Assembly (NCBI GenBank): GCA_947581865.1
Contig: CANPWA010000006.1
Span: forward strand, 1-64,000
Length of the DNA: 64,000 bases
Reading direction: 5' to 3'
Source: an uncultured Acetatifactor sp.
GTDB taxonomy: Bacteria; Bacillota; Clostridia; Lachnospirales; Lachnospiraceae
The notes under the pieces: generated by a model
Databases searched by the model: none
What the model was told of the DNA's origin: nothing
Seen by the model: only the letters and a program-made list of their open reading frames with translations
Position numbers and translations under genes: made by a program
Shown: positions 18,954 through 26,700 of the stretch, in pieces
Numbering within the stretch: the stretch's first letter is position 1
Layout of the letters: each line of letters begins with the position of its first letter

Positions 18954-20279
18954 ATGAGCGAATATGTGATCGAATTATCCAAATATTTCATATGCGGGCT
19001 GATGGTGCTGTACACTTTCTGTTGTATTTATGCTTTCCGCTATGCAAAGGAATGCGGGAACCGCCCTGTTTTTGTGGTTCAGAATATCCTGATGTTTCTC
19101 ATTCAGACACTCTGTTTTGTAAATCTCATCCTCATCAGCGATGACATACAATATCTCTTTCTGTTTGCCTTTGTGGAGGTATTCCTATTGGCGGCGGTCT
19201 GTCTGGTGCCCGCCATCTACGAAAACTGCAACCGGCAGCTTTTGAACAATATGTGTATGCTTCTGGGCATCGGGCTGATGATGATCTCGCGGCTGGATTA
19301 CGCCAGGGCGATCAGGCAGTATGTGATCGTTCTCGTCTCTTTGATCTTTTCTTTACTGATCCCTTTCTTCTTCAGTAAAGTGCGGTTTTTAAAGAAAATG
19401 ACATGGCTTTATGCGGCGGCCGGCATCCTGCTCCTGAGTCTGGTGCTGATCATGGGGGAAGTGACTCACGGCTCCAGGATTTCTGTGGAGATAGCGGATC
19501 TGACGTTCCAGCCCTCAGAGTTTGTAAAGATCCTGTTTGTTTTCTTTTTGGCTGGTGCGCTGTGGGAGGAGACATCTTTCCTTCGGGTGGCAGTCACGGC
19601 GGTGCTGGCAGGGATCCATGTGATCGTGCTGGTCCTCTCCACGGATCTTGGAGGAGCACTGATCTTCTTTATAGCTTATGTGCTGGTGGTGTTCGTCGCC
19701 ACGAGAAATTACCTCTACCTGCTCGCAGGGATTTTGGGAGGAAGCGCTGCCGCCGTGGCAGCCTATCAGCTGTTTTCCCATGTCCGCATTCGTGTGCTCG
19801 CCTGGCAGGATCCCTGGAGCTACATTGATAACCAGGGCTATCAGATCACCCAGTCGCTCTTTGCTGTGGGAAGCGGAAGCTGGTTCGGCATGGGGCTGTT
19901 GAAGGGCAATCCCACCGTGATCCCCTATGTTTCCGCAGATTTCATCTTTTCTTCCATCTGTGAGGAACTGGGGGTGATCTTCGGAATCTGTCTTATTCTG
20001 GTCTGTGTAAGCTGCTTCATCACGATAATGCAGACCGCTCTGTGTATTTATGACCGTTTTTATCAGATGATCGTCTTTGGGCTGGGAGCCATGTATATTT
20101 TCCAGATTTTCCTGACGGTGGGAGGTGGGATAAAATTCATACCCCTCACTGGCGTCACCCTTCCCTTTATCAGTTATGGAGGAAGCTCGGTGATGTCCAC
20201 CATGATCATGTTCTTTATCATCCAGGGAATCTACATACGCTTGCAGCAGGAAGGAGTAAAACACAGTGGCAAAACGTGA
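18954..20279 (+). CDS. FtsW/RodA/SpoVE family peptidoglycan glycosyltransferase
   Basis: A SEDS-family polymerase that links lipid II into glycan chains. About ten membrane helices; the signatures are the conserved FQPSEFVKI segment (around residue 185), DLGGALIFF, and the C-terminal GGGIKFIPLTGVTLPFISYGGSS block. At 441 residues it is longer than RodA by an N-terminal pair of helices before the usual domain. Its stop overlaps the start of the following class B PBP gene by 14 bases, the usual partnership of SEDS polymerase and transpeptidase. Whether it acts in division, elongation or sporulation cannot be told from sequence. Confidence 0.9.
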   Translation: MSEYVIELSKYFICGLMVLYTFCCIYAFRYAKECGNRPVFVVQNILMFLIQTLCFVNLILISDDIQYLFLFAFVEVFLLAAVCLVPAIYENCNRQLLNNMCMLLGIGLMMISRLDYARAIRQYVIVLVSLIFSLLIPFFFSKVRFLKKMTWLYAAAGILLLSLVLIMGEVTHGSRISVEIADLTFQPSEFVKILFVFFLAGALWEETSFLRVAVTAVLAGIHVIVLVLSTDLGGALIFFIAYVLVVFVATRNYLYLLAGILGGSAAAVAAYQLFSHVRIRVLAWQDPWSYIDNQGYQITQSLFAVGSGSWFGMGLLKGNPTVIPYVSADFIFSSICEELGVIFGICLILVCVSCFITIMQTALCIYDRFYQMIVFGLGAMYIFQIFLTVGGGIKFIPLTGVTLPFISYGGSSVMSTMIMFFIIQGIYIRLQQEGVKHSGKT

Positions 20280-21744
20280 GAATACATCCGCAAAACGCAG
20301 TTCCGGCAGGAGGGTGGCAAACTTCCCGGAGATCATGCTGACCATGGTATTATTCTGTGCATTGTTTTTGGGCATGTCCGTATATCTGGTGCACTTTGTC
20401 GCGACCAGTGAACAGGATATGATCAACAACAGCTACAATTCCCGTCAGGAGATCCTGCTTTCCAGAAATTATCGCGGGACTATTTTTTCCCGGGACGGGG
20501 AAGTCCTTGCCCAGACCGTTCTGGACAAAGAGCAGAACGAATCCAGGGTTTATCCCTTCGCCAATCTGTTTTCCCATGTGGTGGGATATTCCACACAGGG
20601 ACGCATGGGCGTGGAGGCGGCGGCAAACTATTACCTTATCAACACCAACACCTCCATCAACAATAAAGTGGCAAACGATATGGCCGGAGTGAAAAATCCC
20701 GGAGACAATGTGTATACCACGCTGGATGTGCAGATCCAGGAAGTAGCGGACGAGCAGCTCAGTGTGTACAAGGGCGCTATCCTTGTGACAGAGGTCAAAA
20801 CAGGCAAAGTGCTTGCCATGGTGTCCCATCCGGATTTTGATCCCAATGAGATCGACGATATCTGGGAGGGGCTGTTGGAGGACGAGTCGAGCTCCGTGCT
20901 GTTAAACCGCGCGACACAGGGGCTTTATCCCCCCGGCTCTACCTTTAAGATTATGACTGCCCTGGAGTATATCCGGGAAAATCCGGGTACCTGGGATCAT
21001 TATCAATATCAGTGCAGCGGCTCCTACCGAAAGGGCGAGAGCAAGATCAGCTGCTATCACGGGGCAAATCACGGTTCCGTAACTTTTGAGAGTTCCTTTG
21101 CGAAATCCTGTAATTCTTCCTTTGCCAATATCGGTATGAGTCTGGACCGCAGACAGTTTCAGGAAACATTGGACGGGCTGCTGTTCGGGAAAGAGCTTCC
21201 CGTAACCTTCCTGCATGCCAAAAGCTCTGCCCAGATTTCCGGGGAGATGACGGATGAAGATATGATCCAGACTTCCATCGGTCAGGGAAAGACGCAGATC
21301 ACACCGCTGCATCTGAATATGATCACCTGTGCCATTGCAAACAGCGGTCAGCTGATGAAGCCATATGTGATCGACAGAGTAGAAAATGATACGGGGTTCG
21401 TGGTCAAGAGTTTCAAGCCTTCCTCCTATGGGTATCTGATGAGCCAGGACGAGGCGCAGGACCTCAAAGAACTGATGACTGCCGTGGTGGAGAACGGAAC
21501 GGCGACCAAGCTTAAAGGGCTGGACTACACTGCTGCGGGTAAAACCGGCTCCGCAGAGTATAATAATGTCAAGGGGGACAGCCATGCCTGGTTTACCGGA
21601 TTTGCGCCGGCAGAAGACCCCGAAGTATGCGTTACGATCATTGTAGAGGGCGCAGGCTCGGGAGGAGACTATGCGGTTCCGATCGCGCGCCGGCTGTTCA
21701 ATGCTTATTTTGAAGAAAAACCCGTACAGGAGGCTACACCATGA
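20266..21744 (+). CDS. Class B penicillin-binding protein (transpeptidase), PbpA-like
   Basis: Cross-links peptidoglycan with its D,D-transpeptidase domain outside the membrane. A basic cytoplasmic tail and one membrane anchor (about 22-47) precede a short dimerisation domain and the catalytic domain with STFK at 225-228 (nucleophile S225), SCN at 281-283 and KTGS at 426-429. At 492 residues it is as compact as actinobacterial PbpA and lacks PASTA domains. The GTG start at 20266 follows AAGGAG. It overlaps the FtsW/RodA-type gene by 14 bases and the NUDIX gene by 4 (ATGA). Confidence 0.92.
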   Translation: MAKRENTSAKRSSGRRVANFPEIMLTMVLFCALFLGMSVYLVHFVATSEQDMINNSYNSRQEILLSRNYRGTIFSRDGEVLAQTVLDKEQNESRVYPFANLFSHVVGYSTQGRMGVEAAANYYLINTNTSINNKVANDMAGVKNPGDNVYTTLDVQIQEVADEQLSVYKGAILVTEVKTGKVLAMVSHPDFDPNEIDDIWEGLLEDESSSVLLNRATQGLYPPGSTFKIMTALEYIRENPGTWDHYQYQCSGSYRKGESKISCYHGANHGSVTFESSFAKSCNSSFANIGMSLDRRQFQETLDGLLFGKELPVTFLHAKSSAQISGEMTDEDMIQTSIGQGKTQITPLHLNMITCAIANSGQLMKPYVIDRVENDTGFVVKSFKPSSYGYLMSQDEAQDLKELMTAVVENGTATKLKGLDYTAAGKTGSAEYNNVKGDSHAWFTGFAPAEDPEVCVTIIVEGAGSGGDYAVPIARRLFNAYFEEKPVQEATP

Positions 21745-22187
21745 TAGCGGCGGTCAGTTGCGGCGGAGTTGTGATCCACAGAGGAAAAATCCTGCTGCTG
21801 TATAAAAATTATAAGAATAAGTACGAAGGATGGGTGCTTCCCAAGGGAACAGTGGAACCCGGTGAACAATATGAGCAGACTGCGCTCAGGGAAGTGCGGG
21901 AGGAGACGGATGCCAACCCTGCCATTGTACGGTATATCGGAAAGAGCGAATATTCTTTCTCGGTTCCGGAGGATACGGTGGAAAAAGAAGTGCACTGGTA
22001 TCTGATGTCTGCCGGCAGTTATTACAGCCGGCCACAGCGGGAGGAATTTTTTGTGGATTCCGGTTTTTACAAATACCATGAGGCATGGCATCTGTTAAAA
22101 TTCAGCAATGAAAAACAGATCCTGGAACAGGCATATGCCCTGTATCAGGATCTCCGCAGGCAGAACAAATGGGACAGCTCCAGATAG
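21741..22187 (+). CDS. NUDIX hydrolase
   Basis: A 148-residue single-domain protein with the NUDIX box running from about 36 to 58: GTVEPGE then REVREET, close to the Gx5Ex7REUxEExGU rule with Thr in place of the last Gly-side residue. The sequence resembles Ap4A-type or MutT-like hydrolases that cleave nucleoside diphosphate-linked compounds; the substrate is unknown. It starts inside the stop codon of the PBP gene (ATGA) and is therefore translationally coupled to the wall-synthesis genes. Confidence 0.85.
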   Translation: MIAAVSCGGVVIHRGKILLLYKNYKNKYEGWVLPKGTVEPGEQYEQTALREVREETDANPAIVRYIGKSEYSFSVPEDTVEKEVHWYLMSAGSYYSRPQREEFFVDSGFYKYHEAWHLLKFSNEKQILEQAYALYQDLRRQNKWDSSR

Positions 22188-22202
22188 ATGAAGAGCTGTT
22201 TA
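22174..22202. terminator. Weak bidirectional hairpin between convergent genes
   Basis: ACAGCTC/GAGCTGT stem with a 12-base loop, overlapping the NUDIX stop codon and reaching the end of the HD-GYP gene. Only short T runs follow, so it is a tentative terminator. Confidence 0.4.
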
Positions 22203-22205
22203 GCG

Positions 22206-23258
22206 TCACATCATTTTGACGATCTGCAATTCGGGATGTTCCCGCAGATCTAAAATCTCATTGCCCTCCCCCTTCAGGATCGGTCGGGAAAATTTGTTGG
22301 GATGGATGATCAGCACTTCCCAGATACGTTCGTCGCTCGTCTGTATCCTTGTGCCAATCTGTGCGTCTGCAATTCTCTTCATGACCGGGATCAGCAGTTC
22401 CACATCAAATTTTGACATGTCACTTTCAAAGATCTCAAGAATCTGCAGCGGAGTCAGCGCATTCCGATAGGATCTGGGGGAGGCCATGGCAATATAGGCG
22501 TCTATGATGGCGATATATCGTGCATAGACATCTATTTTCTGCCCCTGCATATGATAGGGATAGCCGCTGCCGTCCAGACGTTCGTGGTGCATGATCACCG
22601 CATTTTTGACATGTTCCTCCAGATCAAGCCCCCGTATCATCGCATACCCTACCACCGGGTGGGTCTTGACAAGCTTAAATTCTTCCGCGGTCAGCCCGCC
22701 CGATTTCCACAACAGTTCATAAGGCAGACGCAGCTTGCCGATATCATAGTAAAATCCGCACAGAATGAGCGTATTTTTGACGGAATCGCTCATTCCCAGC
22801 CAATCGGCGATCGTGCCGGCCAAAAGCGCCGAGTTGAGCCCATGGCTGAAAGTCAGCTCATCCTCGTTGGGCATCATATTATAGAGATAGTCCAACAGCA
22901 TGTTGCCGGAAGAAATATTTTCATACAGATCATTATAAAGGCAGAGAAGTTCCCCGTCGGGGATCTGCACACCCGTCTGCAGGAAGGAGAGCATCAGTGA
23001 TTTATAGCGCAGAAGCCCCCTGTTGAAATTCTGTTCAAAACGTCTGAAATTCTCATTAAATCTTATTTTTTCATAGTGTGTGGATGCAAAATCCACATCC
23101 TCCATAATGGTAGCGCACATTACGGAATAGCGTGCGATCTTGTCGATTACGGGCTTGTCCAGTCTGGTGCCGGCGCAACAGAGCACTTTATCCTGACATA
23201 CGATATCTTCGCCGAGAACCATTCCCGGCGTCAGAGCCATCACGGCAACCGTTTTCAA
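22206..23258 (-). CDS. Degenerate HD-GYP domain protein
   Basis: HD-GYP proteins hydrolyse cyclic di-GMP using metal ions. The first 125 residues form a variable N-terminal domain; the HD-GYP domain follows, with His139 (FSHGLN), His200 (KTHPVVG), HHERLDGSGYP at 224-234. However, the central HD doublet reads Tyr171-Asp172 (GFYYDIGK), and the helix usually written VDxxDAL reads IDAYIAM, with Ile256 for the second Asp. Loss of both suggests reduced or absent phosphodiesterase activity and perhaps a role as a cyclic-di-GMP binding or scaffold protein (inference). It is transcribed away from the next cluster through a 139-base divergent gap, and AAGGAGGGCATC precedes its ATG. Confidence 0.85.
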   Translation of the reverse strand: MKTVAVMALTPGMVLGEDIVCQDKVLCCAGTRLDKPVIDKIARYSVMCATIMEDVDFASTHYEKIRFNENFRRFEQNFNRGLLRYKSLMLSFLQTGVQIPDGELLCLYNDLYENISSGNMLLDYLYNMMPNEDELTFSHGLNSALLAGTIADWLGMSDSVKNTLILCGFYYDIGKLRLPYELLWKSGGLTAEEFKLVKTHPVVGYAMIRGLDLEEHVKNAVIMHHERLDGSGYPYHMQGQKIDVYARYIAIIDAYIAMASPRSYRNALTPLQILEIFESDMSKFDVELLIPVMKRIADAQIGTRIQTSDERIWEVLIIHPNKFSRPILKGEGNEILDLREHPELQIVKMM

Positions 23259-23339
23259 ATGAGATGCCCTCCTTTGTGGAAATTTCTAAATTAAGTATAA
23301 AATATTCCTGAAATATGTCAATGAAAATATGAAAAGTCT

Positions 23340-23367
23340 TTGTTTTATGTCAGAATTATGATATACT
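23340..23367 (+). promoter_or_regulatory. Candidate promoter of the DUF2953-gerW cluster
   Basis: TTGTTT, a 16-base spacer and TATACT in an A+T-rich divergent gap, 30 bases before the first gene of the cluster. Moderate match only. Confidence 0.4.
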
Positions 23368-23397
23368 TTCTATGTATATTTTTTTGAGGGCATCCAT

Positions 23398-23721
23398 ATG
23401 GGCAGACGGTTGACATTTTCGCCCAGGCTATATCTGGGCGAGGGCATTAAGGAGCAAAAACTGGATAAAATAAAGAGAAAGCTGCTGGAAAAACCTCTCT
23501 TTGCAGGGGTCTATGTGCTCACTGTGTCAAAAAATCCCACCGGACAACTGGAGATCCTGGATGCGAAACAGCTGATGCAGAGCTACTATGAACATCATGA
23601 GCTGTATATCATCGGCATTGCCGCGGATCATGCGGATGCGCTCAGGCTGGTGGAGCGTCTGATGCAGGAATGTCTGGATGCCCGCGGTGACTGCAAGTTG
23701 AAGGAGTATCTGACATGTTGA
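23398..23721 (+). CDS. Conserved-looking protein of unknown function, 107 residues
   Basis: A small soluble protein with mixed helix and strand, basic N-terminus (RRLTFSPRLYLGEGI), no signal peptide and no membrane segment. The sequence LYIIGIAADHADALRLVERLMQ suggests a ferredoxin-like alpha/beta fold, but I recognise no family. It overlaps the DUF2953 gene by seven bases, so it is translated with the spore-type gene pair that follows. The ribosome binding site is a GAGGGCATCCAT variant. Alternative: an assembly chaperone or regulator for the following membrane protein; there is no evidence for either. Confidence 0.7.
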   Translation: MGRRLTFSPRLYLGEGIKEQKLDKIKRKLLEKPLFAGVYVLTVSKNPTGQLEILDAKQLMQSYYEHHELYIIGIAADHADALRLVERLMQECLDARGDCKLKEYLTC

Positions 23722-24659
23722 CGATCCTACTGAAAATACTCAGCATTTTGGGCATAGTGTTGCTGGTCATTCTCGGATCACTCCTGTTTGTGCTTTTGAC
23801 GGTACTGTTTGTGCCGGTTTTTTACAAGATCAGAGTAAACCGCCAAAGTGACTGGGATGTCTCGGTCAGGGCAAACTGGCTTCTGGGGCTGGCGGGGGCA
23901 TCTTTCCTCTATCCACAGCCCGGCAGTCTCAGGATCAGGATATTATTTTTCAAACTGTTTGATTCCGCCGCCGGCGCGGAAAACGCCCCAAAACAACCCT
24001 CCGGAAAGGGGCGGGAGAAAAAAGGAACACACGCCCGGGAAAAACATACAAAAAAACCGCATAGCGGGGAAAACCCGGAGGATAAAACAGAAGAAAAGAC
24101 AGCCGTGCCCGGAGAAGAAAACCGCAGCGATACAACAAACCGGGAGAGCCCCCGGGCGGGTCATCCGCCCGAACAGGACGAAGAGGCGCGGCAGGACCGG
24201 ACAAAGACAGGGGCAGAAAACGCTGCCGCTTCCGGTCCCATAGAAAAAATAAGGTGTAAATTTCAACGGATCTGTGATAAAATAAAAAATATTCGTGACA
24301 ATATCAATCATTACAGGGAAATCTTGTTGTGTGAGGACACCAAGGGGCTGCTGAACCACGGTTTTATGCGCCTCGGCAGGATCTTAAAGAGTATACGCCC
24401 GCGAAAACTGAAGGCGGACATCCGCTTTGGCACAGGTTCACCGGATACCACCGGATACGCCTACGCCGTCTACGGCATACTCTGCCCCTATCTTGGGAAG
24501 CATGTGCTTGTTGTGCCGGATTTTGAGCAGGCGGTCCTTGAAGGGGAACTGACCGCATCCGGTCATATTACTGTTTTTCAGCTTTTACGGCATGGAGTGA
24601 TGCTGGCGCTCGACAAGAGACTGCGGCAGTTGATTTCTAAATTTCAACAGGAGGATTAA
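23715..24659 (+). CDS. DUF2953 membrane protein (YtfI-like)
   Basis: An N-terminal membrane helix (about 2-32) leads into a DUF2953-type domain whose body is interrupted by a highly charged, low-complexity insert of about 85 residues (roughly 88-175, rich in Lys, Glu, Pro). The C-terminal part (RPRKLKADIRFGTGSPDTTGY, then YAVYGILCPYLGKHVLVVPDF) is the recognisable DUF2953 core. In Bacillus subtilis, ytfI encodes this family and sits just before ytfJ; here gerW/ytfJ follows after three bases, so the pair is conserved. Function is unknown but probably tied to spores through GerW. The insert is either disordered or species-specific. Confidence 0.8.
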   Translation: MLTILLKILSILGIVLLVILGSLLFVLLTVLFVPVFYKIRVNRQSDWDVSVRANWLLGLAGASFLYPQPGSLRIRILFFKLFDSAAGAENAPKQPSGKGREKKGTHAREKHTKKPHSGENPEDKTEEKTAVPGEENRSDTTNRESPRAGHPPEQDEEARQDRTKTGAENAAASGPIEKIRCKFQRICDKIKNIRDNINHYREILLCEDTKGLLNHGFMRLGRILKSIRPRKLKADIRFGTGSPDTTGYAYAVYGILCPYLGKHVLVVPDFEQAVLEGELTASGHITVFQLLRHGVMLALDKRLRQLISKFQQED

Positions 24660-24662
24660 GGT

Positions 24663-25070
24663 ATGGCAAATAAGGAAAATGAGTTTCAGAGTGTGGTGGA
24701 ATCCCTTCTTCAGGGAATGGACACCGTGCTCTCCACCAAGACCGTAGTAGGAGAGGCGACCACCGTGGGAGATACCATCATTTTGCCGCTGGTGGACGTA
24801 GTGTTTGGTGTGGGAGCCGGAGCGGGCAGCAACAGTCAGAAAGGCTCCGCTTCCGGAGCGGGCGGTCTGGGCGGTAAGATGACGCCCAGCGCAGTGCTTG
24901 TAATCCGCAACGGTTCTGTCAAACTGGTCAATGTGAGAAACCAGGACACTGTGACGAAAATCCTGGATATGATACCCGACCTGGTGGATAAATTTACACA
25001 GCCCAAAGAGGCGGATGCCATGAGCGATACAGAAGTTGTGGATATCGCTTTCCCGGAGAACGATCAGTAA
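24663..25070 (+). CDS. gerW: GerW family sporulation protein (YtfJ)
   Basis: A 135-residue protein typical of the YtfJ/GerW family, made in the forespore and needed in some species for normal spore germination. The N-terminal half has VVESLLQGMDTVLSTKTVVGE and then IILPLVDVVFGVGAGAG; the middle is a glycine/serine-rich segment, and the family motif GGKMTPSAVLVI follows. No signal or membrane helix. A strong AGGAGGATTAAGGT site precedes the start and the DUF2953 gene ends three bases upstream. Its presence implies that the organism is a spore-former. Confidence 0.9.
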   Translation: MANKENEFQSVVESLLQGMDTVLSTKTVVGEATTVGDTIILPLVDVVFGVGAGAGSNSQKGSASGAGGLGGKMTPSAVLVIRNGSVKLVNVRNQDTVTKILDMIPDLVDKFTQPKEADAMSDTEVVDIAFPENDQ

Positions 25071-25143
25071 TTTGAATACAATCTTTATTTTGGGTTCACC
25101 GGGTAATAAGGGAAAGCATATAATGGATTGAGACAGTCTGTGG

Positions 25144-25308
25144 ATGGATGTATGCGGAGTGTATTCCATAAAAAAATTAGTAGGTCTGGCTGCGTTGCTG
25201 ATTGCCCTGGGGATGTTTCTGATGTTGATCACCAACAATCGTCTGATCGGTCTGGTGATGGTCGCGCTGTTGTTGTTTATCGGCTACAACTGCCTGTATT
25301 GCGACTGA
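25144..25308 (+). CDS. Very small membrane protein, about 54 residues
   Basis: The frame from ATG 25144 encodes two closely spaced hydrophobic helices (LVGLAALLIALGMFLMLI and LIGLVMVALLLFIGYN) joined by the polar turn TNNR, ending in CLYCD. A GTG at 25159 is an alternative start giving 49 residues; neither has a clear ribosome site. A TATAAT at 25119-25124, with TTCACC 18 bases upstream, could be its promoter and the CATATAAT core also resembles sporulation -10 elements. It fills the gap between gerW and the J-domain gene. No family recognised. Confidence 0.5.
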   Translation: MDVCGVYSIKKLVGLAALLIALGMFLMLITNNRLIGLVMVALLLFIGYNCLYCD

Positions 25309-25322
25309 GAGGAATTTGAACT

Positions 25323-25901
25323 ATGGATTGGGAGAAAGTGATAAATGCGGAAAGCTCAAAGGAGCTGCGGGAAGCAAAACTATGGCTGTTTCAGGAGAAC
25401 ATGCGTCTGGAGCAGGTCCGTCAGCAATTGGAACAGGGTCGGACAAGCCTGGAGCGGGAGCAGAAGAACCTGAAGGATGCCACGGAAAAATTCCTCCGTG
25501 AGCGGACAAGCTTCAAGGATGAGATGAATCTGCTCAACCGCCGCAGTGTTCAGGAGAGAAAACGGCTCAAGGAGGAAAATCTCTTTTTTGAAAAGAAGAT
25601 GGCTATCCTGCAGGACGGTTTCCGGCAGTTGGAGGCGGACCGCAAAGCCCTGGAGCGGGAGCGTATCAGCTTTGAGAAGGAGCGGGAGAGCCGTTCCCAG
25701 AGATCTGCAGATTCCTTTTACGGGGATCCCGTTCCCTTTGTTGCGGAAATTCTCTTTCGGAATGCAACGAATCCGCTGGCGCTCAGGAAACGCTATAAAG
25801 ATCTGATGAAAATCTTTCATCCGGACAATATCGCCGGCGATGAGGAACTGGTACAGATGATCAACCGGGAGTTTGCGAGACGCAGAAGAGAAGAAGCTTA
25901 A
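25323..25901 (+). CDS. Coiled-coil protein with C-terminal J-like domain
   Basis: A 192-residue protein. Residues about 10-130 are a continuous charged coiled coil (Glu, Arg, Lys, Gln with Leu heptads). The last 60 residues look like a compact J domain: helix II LRKRYKDLMKIF runs into His166-Pro167-Asp168 (the HPD motif that stimulates Hsp70 ATPase), followed by a short loop and a final helix (EELVQMINREFARRR). J domains are usually at the N-terminus, so a C-terminal one on a coiled coil is less common. It would recruit DnaK to whatever the coiled coil binds; partner unknown. GAGAGG precedes the ATG; the terminator of rpmB lies just after the stop. Confidence 0.75.
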   Translation: MDWEKVINAESSKELREAKLWLFQENMRLEQVRQQLEQGRTSLEREQKNLKDATEKFLRERTSFKDEMNLLNRRSVQERKRLKEENLFFEKKMAILQDGFRQLEADRKALERERISFEKERESRSQRSADSFYGDPVPFVAEILFRNATNPLALRKRYKDLMKIFHPDNIAGDEELVQMINREFARRRREEA

Positions 25902-25937
25902 AAATAAAAAACATCCGCCTGCCGCAGCAGACGGATG
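25900..25937 (-). terminator. Rho-independent terminator of rpmB, possibly bidirectional
   Basis: On the minus strand, CATCCG-CTGC pairs with GCAG-CGGATG and is followed by TTTTTTATTTTT. It ends rpmB and may also stop transcripts of the convergent J-domain gene. Confidence 0.85.
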
Positions 25938-25959
25938 AATCTTTATCGGGCTTTTGGGT

Positions 25960-26145
25960 TTATGCGCGCTCAACTCTGCCGGATTTTAAGCAGCTTGTGC
26001 AGACATGCATTCTCTTTGCTCCGCCGTTTACCTTGCACTTTACACGCTTTACATTAGAGTTCCAGATCGCGTTGCTTCTTCTATGAGAATGGCTTACATT
26101 ATTACCGAAATGAACGCCCTTGCCACAAACATCACACTTAGCCAT
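25960..26145 (-). CDS. rpmB: 50S ribosomal protein bL28
   Basis: A complete 61-residue bL28 of the zinc-binding type: CDVCGKG near the N-terminus and CTSC near the C-terminus supply four cysteines. The intervening VSHSHRRSNAIWNSNVKRVK is the conserved core. It is a single-gene transcript with its own promoter upstream and a strong terminator. It lies divergently from asp23-fakA, as rpmB does in Bacillus. A GGGAGGTGTC ribosome site precedes the ATG. Confidence 0.97.
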   Translation of the reverse strand: MAKCDVCGKGVHFGNNVSHSHRRSNAIWNSNVKRVKCKVNGGAKRMHVCTSCLKSGRVERA

Positions 26146-26185
26146 TTTGACACCTCCCTAAATATGCAAAATTCACAACATTGAT

Positions 26186-26214
26186 ATAATAACAGAATTA
26201 CCAGATAAAAGCAA
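26186..26214 (-). promoter_or_regulatory. Candidate promoter of rpmB
   Basis: On the minus strand TTGCTT, a 17-base spacer and TATTAT, about 40 bases before the rpmB start. The 181-base divergent gap is otherwise A+T-rich with no other clear element. Confidence 0.55.
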
Positions 26215-26326
26215 GTAAAACTTTAAATTATTTTTGCCATAAATTTTTTATAAATAGTTTCCTTTTTCGGAAAAAACTGTTAAAATATAAAAATAATTAT
26301 GTCTGTAGTATAAAAGGAGGTAGAAC

Positions 26327-26686
26327 ATGAGAGGTTCTTCTATGAATACCCACATGGGAAATATTGTCATAGACAATGAAGTGATCGCCCAGTATGCAGG
26401 CAGCGTAGCTGTGGAATGTTTTGGCATTGTGGGCATGGCCGGCGTAAACGTCAGGGACGGTCTGGTGCGCCTGTTAAAAATGGACAGTCTGACAAGAGGC
26501 ATCCATGTTTCCATCAATAACAATAAGCTTACTCTGGATTTTCATGTGATCGTATCCTACGGCGTGAGCATCATCGCTGTCGCGGACAATCTGGTGAGCA
26601 GCGTAAAATATAAGGTGGAGGAATTCACCGGCATTGAGATAGAGAAAATAAACATCTTTGTCGAAGGTGTAAGAGTGATTGATTAA
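26327..26686 (+). CDS. Asp23/Gls24 family protein (YloU-like)
   Basis: A 119-residue member of the Asp23/Gls24 family, small alpha/beta proteins linked in other Firmicutes to envelope stress and, through the yloU-fakA gene pair, to fatty-acid metabolism. Typical features are the segment GNIVIDNEVIAQYAGSVAVE near the N-terminus and VIVSYGVSIIAVADNLV followed by TGIEIEKINIFVEGV at the end. No membrane anchor. AAAGGAGG precedes the ATG. fakA begins 14 bases after the stop, an order found in Bacillus and many Clostridia. Confidence 0.9.
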   Translation: MRGSSMNTHMGNIVIDNEVIAQYAGSVAVECFGIVGMAGVNVRDGLVRLLKMDSLTRGIHVSINNNKLTLDFHVIVSYGVSIIAVADNLVSSVKYKVEEFTGIEIEKINIFVEGVRVID

Positions 26687-26700
26687 GGAGGAACTTTATC

